NCBI GenBank assembly: GCA_007131045.1 | Contig: SLRI01000255.1 | Coordinates: forward strand, 1-8,531 | Length of the DNA stretch: 8,531 nt | DNA from: Rhodospirillales bacterium | GTDB lineage: Bacteria > Pseudomonadota > Alphaproteobacteria > Geminicoccales > Geminicoccaceae | Reading direction: 5' to 3' | Shown: positions 1-4,775 of the stretch, one piece after another | Layout of the letters: each line of letters starts with the position of its first letter | Numbering within the stretch: position 1 is the first letter of the stretch | Program-made: the position numbers and the translations under genes | Notes under the pieces: generated by a model | Told to the model about the DNA's origin: nothing | Databases searched by the model: none | The model's input: the letters and a program-made list of their open reading frames with translations, nothing else

Positions 1-143
1 AGCATCATCACCAGGGCGAAGTACCAGCCGCCGAGCACGATGACCACGGCAGCGAGCCCGGCCATGGCGACGCCGGCTACCGCCCGGATACCGAGGTCGG
101 CCGGCAGTCTGGAGCCCGGGCTCTCAGCCGACCGAGGCGCCAT
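1..143 (-). CDS. cdsA: Phosphatidate cytidylyltransferase (CDP-diacylglycerol synthase), N-terminal fragment
   Basis: This is the first 47 codons of a gene that leaves the window at the left edge. CdsA is an integral inner-membrane enzyme that makes CDP-diacylglycerol from phosphatidic acid and CTP, the branch point of phospholipid synthesis. From an ATG at 143 the protein begins MAPRSAESPG and continues into LPADLGIRAVAGVAMAGL and then a hydrophobic stretch ending GGWYFALVMM. A short polar leader, then an 'LxxR' segment, then a first membrane helix ending in GGWYF is the usual start of bacterial CdsA. The start codon lies inside the end of uppS, a 20-nt overlap in another frame, with only a weak GCGAG ribosome-binding-like stretch upstream, so translation is probably coupled to uppS. 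The catalytic C-terminal signature is outside the window. The call rests on the N-terminus plus position directly after uppS, the normal order in proteobacteria. Confidence 0.82.
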   Translation of the reverse strand, partial: MAPRSAESPGSRLPADLGIRAVAGVAMAGLAAVVIVLGGWYFALVMM

Positions 144-879
144 AACGCCGCTCGCGCCGGCCGTACTCGTCGACCGCTTGGCGCAGGTGCTCCTCGGAGA
201 AGTCGGGCCAGTGGATGTCGAGAAAGACGAATTCGGTGTAGGCGAGCTGCCAGAGCAGGAAGTTGCTCACCCGCTGCTCGCCCGAGGTGCGGATCAAGAG
301 GTCGGGGTCGGGCACGCCCGTGGTATCCAAGGCGGCGGCGAAGCGGCCGTGATCGATGGCGTCGAGCGACATCTCGCCGGCGAGCACCGCCTCGGCGATC
401 CGCCGCGTCGCCCGCACGATCTCGTCCCGGGCACCGTAGTTCAGCGCGATGATCAGCTCGAGATTGCGGTGCACCGAGGTCAGCCGCTCGGCGTTGTCGA
501 TCAGCTGGAGGATGTCGCGGTCGAGCCTCGAGCGATCGCCGATCACCCTGAGCTTGATCTCGTTCTTGTGCAGGCTCTCGATCTCCTTGCGGAGATAGAA
601 GCGCAGCAGGCCCATCAGCTCGTTGACCTCGACCTCGGGCCGCTGCCAGTTCTCGCTGGAGAAGGCGAAGAGGGTGAGGTAGCGCACGCCGAGATTGCCG
701 CAGGCCTCGACCGCGCGGCGCACCGCATCGGCGCCGCGCTGGTGGCCGAAGACCGGCGGCCGGCCGCGGGCCCGCGCCCAGCGCCGGTTGCCGTCCATGA
801 TGATGGCGACGTGCACCGGCGATTGCGGTGTCGCGGCGACAGGCGAAGCTTGCTTGAGTGCTGTTACTGACACGCGCAA
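124..879 (-). CDS. uppS: Undecaprenyl diphosphate synthase (cis-prenyltransferase)
   Basis: It condenses eight isopentenyl diphosphates onto farnesyl diphosphate to make the C55 lipid carrier used for peptidoglycan and other envelope glycans; it is a soluble or peripheral cytoplasmic enzyme. The 251-residue protein has the full family signature: HVAIIMDGNRRWA at 23-35 with the catalytic Asp at 29, GHQRGADAVR at 45-54, LTLFAFSSENWQRP at 68-81, and the C-terminal DLLIRTSGEQRVSNFLLWQ block at 193-211 followed by the family's WPDF at 224-227. Length is normal. The start used is TTG at 879, preceded by AAGAG about five bases upstream; an in-frame GTG at 873 (two codons later) is an alternative, and both leave a normal 20-residue leader. 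It follows frr by 33 nt with no visible terminator or promoter between them, so it is read as part of the rpsB-cdsA operon. Confidence 0.96.
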   Translation of the reverse strand: MRVSVTALKQASPVAATPQSPVHVAIIMDGNRRWARARGRPPVFGHQRGADAVRRAVEACGNLGVRYLTLFAFSSENWQRPEVEVNELMGLLRFYLRKEIESLHKNEIKLRVIGDRSRLDRDILQLIDNAERLTSVHRNLELIIALNYGARDEIVRATRRIAEAVLAGEMSLDAIDHGRFAAALDTTGVPDPDLLIRTSGEQRVSNFLLWQLAYTEFVFLDIHWPDFSEEHLRQAVDEYGRRERRYGASVG

Positions 880-912
880 TCCGGCTCTTGGGGTCGACGT
901 CGAGATCGGAGT

Positions 913-1476
913 CTAGACGGTGACGATGTCTTTCTCTTTGGCTTGCAGAAGCTCGGCAACCGTCTCGGTATGCTTGTCGGTCATGGCCTGGATCTCGTCG
1001 GCCCAGACCTTGTGCTCGTCCTGGCTGATGTGGCCGTCCTTCTCCAGCTTCTTGAGCTGGTCCATGCCATCGCGGCGGACGTTGCGGATCGCCACACGGG
1101 CCTGCTCGGCGTAACGATGCGCCACCTTGACCAGTTCCTGGCGCCGCTCCTCGCTGAGTTCGGGCAGCGGGATGCGCAAGAGCGTGCCGTCGACCGCGGG
1201 ATTGAGGCCGAGGGCCGAATTGCGGATCGCCTTCTCGACCGCCTTGACGTTGGCCTTGTCCCAGACCTGGACCGAGATCATCCGGGGCTCGGGCACGTTG
1301 ATGTTGCCGAGCTGGTTGATCGGCACGGTGGCGCCGTAGGCGTCGACCATGATGGGCTCGAGCAGCGAGGCCGAGGCCCGGCCGGTCCTGAGCCCGGAGA
1401 ATTCCTTGCGCAGGGCGTCGATCGCGCCGTCCATGCGGCGTTCGAGGTCGTCGATATCCGGTTCGTCGTCACTCAT
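913..1476 (-). CDS. frr: Ribosome recycling factor
   Basis: RRF acts with EF-G to split the post-termination ribosome into subunits so that they can start again. The protein is 187 residues, close to the usual 185. Conserved stretches are FSGLRTGRASASLLEPI (26-42), VDAYGATVPINQLGNI (44-59), VPEPRMISVQVWD (61-73) and ARVAIRNVRRDGMDQLKK (126-143); the last contains the Arg equivalent to E. coli R132 in the long three-helix-bundle arm. The acidic N-terminus (MSDDEPDIDDLERRM) is slightly longer than typical. The ATG overlaps the pyrH TGA as ATGA, so its translation is probably coupled to pyrH; a GAGG lies about 10 bases upstream. The pyrH-frr adjacency is conserved across many bacteria. Confidence 0.97.
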   Translation of the reverse strand: MSDDEPDIDDLERRMDGAIDALRKEFSGLRTGRASASLLEPIMVDAYGATVPINQLGNINVPEPRMISVQVWDKANVKAVEKAIRNSALGLNPAVDGTLLRIPLPELSEERRQELVKVAHRYAEQARVAIRNVRRDGMDQLKKLEKDGHISQDEHKVWADEIQAMTDKHTETVAELLQAKEKDIVTV

Positions 1477-2219
1477 GACACTGCAGCCTCACCCGTGATG
1501 ATCGTGAAGGTTCCCTCGCCGTGCAGGACGCGGGCCAGCGCCCCCGCCGCTTGCACCGAGAAGACCAGGATCGGGATGTTGCTCTCGCGGGCAAGCGAAA
1601 TCGCCGTGGCGTCCATGACGCGTAGGTCCTTGGCGAGCACCTCGAGATAGCTCAGCTGCTCGAACCGGGTGGCGTTCGCGTCGTGCTTGGGGTCGGCATC
1701 GTAGACGCCGTCGACCTGGGTCGCCTTGAAGATCGCATCGCAGTTCATCTCGGTCGCGCGCAGCGCTGCTGCGGTATCGGTGGTGAAGAACGGGTTGCCG
1801 GTGCCGGCGGCGAAGATCACCACCCTGCCCTTCTCGAGGTGGCGGATGGCGCGCCTTCGGATATAGGGCTCGCAGACCGAGGCCATCGGGATCGCCGACA
1901 TCACCCGGGTCGGCAAGCCTGCCTGCTCGATCACGCTCTGCACCGCGAGCGCGTTGATGACGGTGCCCAGCATGCCCATGTAGTCGGCGCTCGCCCGCTC
2001 GACCCCGGCGCTGGCCAGAGCGGCACCGCGGATGATGTTGCCGCCGCCGATCACGAGGCAGATCTCGACGCCGAGCGCATGCGCCGACTTCACCTCCTCG
2101 GCCAGTTGCCGCAGCACCTTGCTGTCGTGGCCGAAGCTCTGGTCGCCGAGCAGCGCCTCGCCGGACATCTTCAAGAGCACGCGCCGGTAGCGTGGTTCGG
2201 TTCGCCGCTCGTCGCTCAT
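1473..2219 (-). CDS. pyrH: UMP kinase (uridylate kinase)
   Basis: It phosphorylates UMP to UDP with ATP, the step that commits UMP to UTP and CTP synthesis. It belongs to the amino-acid-kinase fold and works as a hexamer, typically activated by GTP and inhibited by UTP in proteobacteria. In this 248-residue reading the motifs are RRVLLKMSGEALLG (12-25) with the nucleotide-binding Lys-17, VIGGGNIIRG (56-65), ADYMGMLGTVINA (78-90), FAAGTGNPFFTTDTAA (136-151), KATQVDGVYDADP (165-177) and MDATAISLARE (202-212). The frame stays open upstream to an ATG at 2342, but those 41 residues are Arg/Gly/Pro-rich and unlike the family. The ATG at 2219 puts the first strand at the usual distance and has GGGAG about 10 bases upstream. 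The stop overlaps the frr start. It is separated from tsf by 135 nt holding a GC hairpin. Confidence 0.97.
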   Translation of the reverse strand: MSDERRTEPRYRRVLLKMSGEALLGDQSFGHDSKVLRQLAEEVKSAHALGVEICLVIGGGNIIRGAALASAGVERASADYMGMLGTVINALAVQSVIEQAGLPTRVMSAIPMASVCEPYIRRRAIRHLEKGRVVIFAAGTGNPFFTTDTAAALRATEMNCDAIFKATQVDGVYDADPKHDANATRFEQLSYLEVLAKDLRVMDATAISLARESNIPILVFSVQAAGALARVLHGEGTFTIITGEAAVS

Positions 2220-2258
2220 CGGCCGACCACTCCCGTCCCACCGTCGATCCAGGGCCAG

Positions 2259-2288
2259 TGCCGGCCGGCCGGGTCCGGCCGCCCGGCA
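2259..2288 (-). other. Strong GC-rich hairpin in the tsf-pyrH spacer
   Basis: A 30-nt inverted repeat starts TGCCGG and ends CCGGCA. Its arms match at 13 of the first 14 positions, with one mismatch at position 7, leaving almost no loop beyond the central bases. In the transcript it lies about 40 nt before the pyrH ATG and about 65 nt after the tsf stop. No U run follows on the minus strand (the next bases are CTGGCCCTGG), so it is not a standard intrinsic terminator. In E. coli the tsf-pyrH junction is a point of partial termination and re-initiation; by analogy this hairpin could pause polymerase, protect the upstream rpsB-tsf mRNA from 3' decay, or lower pyrH expression. The structure is seen; the role is inferred. 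Confidence 0.5.
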
Positions 2289-2354
2289 CGAGAAGACCGC
2301 TCGACCTCGCCCGTTCCCGCCTCGTCTGTCACCAGATATCAATCCCAGGTAGTG

Positions 2355-3278
2355 TTAGGTGGTCAGCTTTGCAACCTCTGCTGCGAGGTCGTCCGCTTCC
2401 TTGACGATCCCCTCGCCGAGCGCCATCCGCACGAACCCGCCGATGGTGATCTCTGCGTCGGCGACCTCGGCGGCATCGGCCAGCGCGTCCTTCACCTTCT
2501 TGTCGGTGTCCATGACCCAGGTCTGCTCCATGAGGACACTCTCCTCGTAGAACTTCCGGAGCCGGCCTTCGACCATCTTCTCGATGATGTTCTCGGGCTT
2601 GCCCGACGCGCGCGCCTGCTCGGCGAAGATGTTGCGCTCGCGCTCGACCAGGGCCGGATCGAGGTCGGCCACGGTCACCGATTGCGGGTTGGCGGCGGCG
2701 ATGTGCATGGCGAGCTGCTTGCCGAACGCCTCGAGCGCGCCCGCGTCACCGGTCGACTGCAGCCCGACCAGCACCCCCATCCGGCCGAGGCCGGGGGCGG
2801 ATTGCTGGTGTACGTAGCCGGCGACGACACCGCTGCCCACCGCGACCATGGCGGTCCGCCGGAGGTTGATGTTCTCGCCGATCTTGCCGATCGCGTCGCT
2901 GATCGAATCGGCGACCGACTTGCCGGTTTCGGGCACGGTAGCGCCGCGCAGCGCCTCGACGTCACCGCCGGCGGCGACGGAGAGCGCGGTGATCTGGCCG
3001 ACCAGGGTCTGGAAGGCCTCGTTGCGGGCGACGAAGTCGGTCTCGGAGTTGACCTCGACGAGCGCGCCCTTGCTGCCCTCGAGCGCCATCCCGATCAGCC
3101 CGTCGGCGGTGGTCCGCCCGGCCTTCTTGGCGGCGGCGGCCAGGCCCTTCTTGCGCAACGCGTCGACCGCGGCCTCGAGGTCGCCCGAGGTCTCGGCCAG
3201 CGCCTTCTTGCAGTCCATCATCCCGGCGCCGGTCCGCTCGCGCAGCTCCTTCACCATCGCAGCGCTGATATCAGCCAT
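2355..3278 (-). CDS. tsf: Translation elongation factor Ts
   Basis: EF-Ts is the guanine-nucleotide exchange factor for EF-Tu: it releases GDP so that EF-Tu can bind GTP and aminoacyl-tRNA again. The 307-residue protein opens with the family's N-terminal UBA-like domain, ISAAMVKELRERTGAGMMDC at 4-23 followed by KKAL. A linker leads to the core motif VNSETDFVARNEAF (76-89), where TDFVA contacts EF-Tu. The dimerization region contains an LMEQTWVMD segment in place of the more usual LLEQPFV(M)D form, and the protein ends with the C-terminal module VRMALGEGIVKEADDLAAEV. It is longer than E. coli EF-Ts (283) but in the range of alphaproteobacterial ones. The start ATG at 3278 is preceded by GGAAGAG, a good ribosome-binding site. 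It follows rpsB by 50 nt, the near-universal order; I see no terminator in that gap. Confidence 0.97.
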   Translation of the reverse strand: MADISAAMVKELRERTGAGMMDCKKALAETSGDLEAAVDALRKKGLAAAAKKAGRTTADGLIGMALEGSKGALVEVNSETDFVARNEAFQTLVGQITALSVAAGGDVEALRGATVPETGKSVADSISDAIGKIGENINLRRTAMVAVGSGVVAGYVHQQSAPGLGRMGVLVGLQSTGDAGALEAFGKQLAMHIAAANPQSVTVADLDPALVERERNIFAEQARASGKPENIIEKMVEGRLRKFYEESVLMEQTWVMDTDKKVKDALADAAEVADAEITIGGFVRMALGEGIVKEADDLAAEVAKLTT

Positions 3279-3328
3279 TATCTCTTCCGTTCTCGGTAAA
3301 TTTCTTCGACGTCGGCACGCCGCGGCGT

Positions 3329-4216
3329 TCAGCCGGCGGCGGAGCGGGCCGGCTCTTCCACATCTGCGGGCGCCTCGGGGGCAGGCGTCTCGGTCGCCGT
3401 CTCGGGGACAGGCGTCTCGACCGTCTCGGGGGCGGCCTCGGCCGCAGCGGTGCCCTCGGGCTCGAGCGGCTCGATCGCCTCGGGCTCGAGCGGCTCGACC
3501 TCGCCCATGTCCATCCCGCTGGCACTCATCTCGGCCTGCAGCCCGTCGAGCACCGCCTGGACCATCAGGTCACAGTAGAGGTTGATCGCCCGGCTGGCGT
3601 CGTCGTTGCCCGGCACCGGGTAGCGGATGTCGGCCGGATTGGAGTTGCTGTCGAGGATGGCGACCACCGGCAGGCCGAGCTTCTTGGCCTCGGTGACGGC
3701 GATCGATTCCTTGTTGGTGTCGATGACCACCAGGATGTCGGGCAGGCCGCCCATCTCCTTGATGCCGCCCAGCGCCTGCTCGAGCTTGTCGCGCTCGCGG
3801 CTGAGCTGCAGGAGCTCCTTCTTGGTCAGCCCGCTCTGCTGCTCGGAGAGCCGGGTCTCGAGGTCGCGCAGCCGGCGGATCGAATTCGAGATGGTCCGCC
3901 AGTTGGTCAGCATGCCGCCGAGCCAGCGGTGGTTGACGTAGTACTGGCCGCAGCGCTGGGCGGCCCGGGCCACGGGCTCCTGGGCCTGCCGCTTGGTGCC
4001 GACGAACAGCACCCGGCCGCCGCCGGCGACGACGTCGCGGATCGCCTGCAGGCCGCGATGCATCAAGGGCACGGTCTGCGTCAGGTCGAGGATGTGGACG
4101 CCGTTCCTGACCCCGAAGATGTAGGGCTCCATCGCGGGGTTCCAGCGCCGAGTCTGGTGGCCGAAATGGACGCCCGCCTCGAGGAGCTGGCGCATGGTGA
4201 AGGAGGGAAAAGCCAT
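3329..4216 (-). CDS. rpsB: 30S ribosomal protein S2 with a long Pro/Glu/Ala-rich C-terminal tail
   Basis: S2 is a late-binding protein of the small subunit, needed for S1 binding and translation initiation. The first 230 or so residues are classic S2: FTMRQLLEAGVHFGHQTRRW (6-25), NPAMEPYIFGVRNGVHILDL (26-45), VGTKRQAQEPVARAA (72-86), YYVNHRWLGGMLTNWRTI (92-109), a coiled-coil segment at about 110-150, GGLPDILVVIDTNKE (156-170) and the PGNDDASRAINLYCDL block (202-217). The region usually written LDTNxDPDxIxYPIPGNDD reads LDSNSNPADIRYPVPGNDD. From about residue 238 to 295 follows an acidic tail rich in Pro, Glu, Ala and Thr with two copies of EPLEPE. Such tails occur in related alphaproteobacteria and are probably disordered. 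The ATG at 4216 fits the family start; its ribosome-binding site is weak (AGGA about 13 bases away), which together with the structured leader suggests regulated translation. E. coli S2 represses rpsB-tsf through the leader. Confidence 0.97.
   Translation of the reverse strand: MAFPSFTMRQLLEAGVHFGHQTRRWNPAMEPYIFGVRNGVHILDLTQTVPLMHRGLQAIRDVVAGGGRVLFVGTKRQAQEPVARAAQRCGQYYVNHRWLGGMLTNWRTISNSIRRLRDLETRLSEQQSGLTKKELLQLSRERDKLEQALGGIKEMGGLPDILVVIDTNKESIAVTEAKKLGLPVVAILDSNSNPADIRYPVPGNDDASRAINLYCDLMVQAVLDGLQAEMSASGMDMGEVEPLEPEAIEPLEPEGTAAAEAAPETVETPVPETATETPAPEAPADVEEPARSAAG
3454..3498 (-). repeat. Two in-frame 21-bp direct repeats in the rpsB tail
   Basis: Two identical 21-base copies at 3454-3474 and 3478-3498, a 24-bp period, encode EPLEPEA and EPLEPEG (IEPLEPE / VEPLEPE register) in the C-terminal tail of S2. 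The period is a multiple of three, so copy number can change without breaking the reading frame. The identity at DNA level, including third positions, suggests a fairly recent duplication by slippage rather than protein-level selection alone. Confidence 0.75.
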
Positions 4217-4248
4217 GGGTTTTCTGGTTCCTGGTCCGGTTGTGCCAC

Positions 4249-4313
4249 CGCGGATCCAAAATCCGGCAGATGCCGGACACCGGTGCGCGCCACTGCGCGC
4301 GGGACGATCCGCG
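4249..4313 (-). promoter_or_regulatory. Structured rpsB leader: three-helix junction (candidate S2 autoregulatory element)
   Basis: In the minus-strand RNA, an 8-base segment (4313-4306, CGCGGATC) is perfectly complementary to a second (4256-4249, GATCCGCG), and between them lie two further perfect hairpins: 4300-4285 (GCGCGC, loop AGTG, GCGCGC) and 4277-4262 (TCCGGC, loop ATCT, GCCGGA). Together they form a three-way junction ending about 32 nt before the rpsB ATG. A bulged G allows two more pairs plus a wobble outside the closing helix. Autogenous control of rpsB-tsf by S2 through the leader is established in E. coli, so a cis-regulatory role is reasonable here. I do not recognise this as a named RNA family. 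The pairing is seen; ligand and function are inferred, and high GC raises the chance of fortuitous helices. Confidence 0.5.
4258..4277 (-). terminator. Terminator-like hairpin with a four-U run inside the rpsB leader
   Basis: The stem TCCGGC / GCCGGA with an ATCT loop is followed directly by TTTT and then GG on the minus strand. It could end transcription from the upstream DUF1285-to-DCC unit about 107 nt after the DCC stop codon, or attenuate transcription into rpsB. The stem is only six pairs (seven if the loop closes to two bases) and the U run is short, so it is a weak intrinsic terminator at best. It is also one arm of the proposed leader junction. Confidence 0.35.
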
Positions 4314-4317
4314 TGAG

Positions 4318-4332
4318 AGATAGCCGCTATCT
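4318..4332. repeat. 15-nt perfect inverted repeat at the proposed rpsB promoter
   Basis: The minus strand reads AGATAGCGGCTATCT: two 7-base arms that are exact reverse complements around one central base. It overlaps the proposed -10 element and probable transcription start, so it could be an operator, or an RNA stem at the 5' end if transcription starts upstream of it. No regulator is encoded nearby to match it to. The symmetry is seen; a binding role is a guess. Confidence 0.4.
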
Positions 4333-4356
4333 ACTAGCGCTCCGCGACAAAAGCAA
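4328..4356 (-). promoter_or_regulatory. Putative rpsB promoter
   Basis: On the minus strand, TTGCTT (4356-4351) and TAGATA (4333-4328) are separated by exactly 17 bases. They match sigma-70-type -35 and -10 consensus at three positions each, and the -35 core is CTTG as in many alphaproteobacterial housekeeping promoters. A start site near 4321 would give a leader of about 105 nt that begins just before the structured element. A promoter is expected here because the rpsB operon should be expressed more strongly than the upstream genes. The match is weak and the position is an inference. Confidence 0.35.
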
Positions 4357-4383
4357 GGCGACTGCGGCGCGTTGGATGCGTCC

Positions 4384-4764
4384 TCAAATACGCCCACGCC
4401 ATTTGTTCCAATAGAATAGAAGGGGTGCGAGAACCCGGTCGTAAAGGGCAGCGGCGACCGGCCGCACCGGGCGCCGGGCGACGAAGCGCCCCAACCACTG
4501 ATAGCGCGGCATCCGCTGCCAGATCAGGATGAAGGCATCCACGCCCTCGTGCAGCCGCCCGGCTTCGTCGAGCACGTGCAGCCGGCGCCTGGCCTCTGCC
4601 CGGTCGATGCCGAACGCAGCCAGCGCTTCGGGATCGCTGCCCAGGTCGTGCCAGCGCACCGCCGTGCCGTCCGGCCCGTTCTTGTAGTGCTCGATTTCGA
4701 ACCGGCAGACCGGGCAGGCGCCGTTGTAGTAGCAGACCGGTCGATCCAGCGTTTCGCTCGTCAT
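4384..4764 (-). CDS. DCC-family (DUF393) thiol-disulfide oxidoreductase-like protein
   Basis: A 126-residue protein of the DUF393/DCC family, small thioredoxin-fold-like proteins with a CxxC pair whose substrates are mostly unknown. The N-terminus reads RPVCYYNGACPVCRFEIEHY (8-27): the Cys pair is C17 and C20, and the family's usual YDGxCxxC has Asn-14 in place of Asp, with an additional Cys at 11. Further family features are VRWHDLGSDP (36-45), GVDAFILIWQRMPRYQWLGR (74-93) and a basic C-terminus. The frame is open back to 5049, but the ATG at 4764 is the right start: it has GGGAG five bases upstream and the family begins just before the CxxC. It begins 11 nt after the stop of the FAD oxidoreductase, so the two are co-transcribed and may share a redox role. 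It is the last gene before the rpsB leader. Confidence 0.88.
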   Translation of the reverse strand: MTSETLDRPVCYYNGACPVCRFEIEHYKNGPDGTAVRWHDLGSDPEALAAFGIDRAEARRRLHVLDEAGRLHEGVDAFILIWQRMPRYQWLGRFVARRPVRPVAAALYDRVLAPLLFYWNKWRGRI

Positions 4765-4775
4765 CGAAGCTCCCG

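Noticed and set aside
40..870. Plus-strand open frame of 276 codons opposite uppS
   Set aside because: It is a shadow of uppS, whose catalytic motifs are all present on the minus strand; no family features are visible in the plus-strand product.
2220..2342. N-terminal extension of UMP kinase to the ATG at 2342
   Set aside because: The 41 extra residues do not resemble the family, and the ATG at 2219 gives a normal-length enzyme with a nearby GGGAG.
2325..2360. Possible pyrH promoter (TTGCAA or TTGATA-like hexamers near the tsf stop)
   Set aside because: No -10-like hexamer lies at 16-18 nt spacing; the best candidates match consensus at two positions only.
1683..3299. Long plus-strand open frame (538 codons) opposite pyrH and tsf
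   Set aside because: Its Arg/Leu/Gly/His/Asp-rich composition is typical of antisense frames in GC-rich DNA, it has no recognisable motifs, and both minus-strand genes underneath are unmistakable.
3317..3328. 12-nt perfect palindrome ACGCCGCGGCGT just after the rpsB stop
   Set aside because: There is no loop to speak of and no U run, so it is not a convincing rpsB-tsf terminator; such GC palindromes are frequent in this composition.
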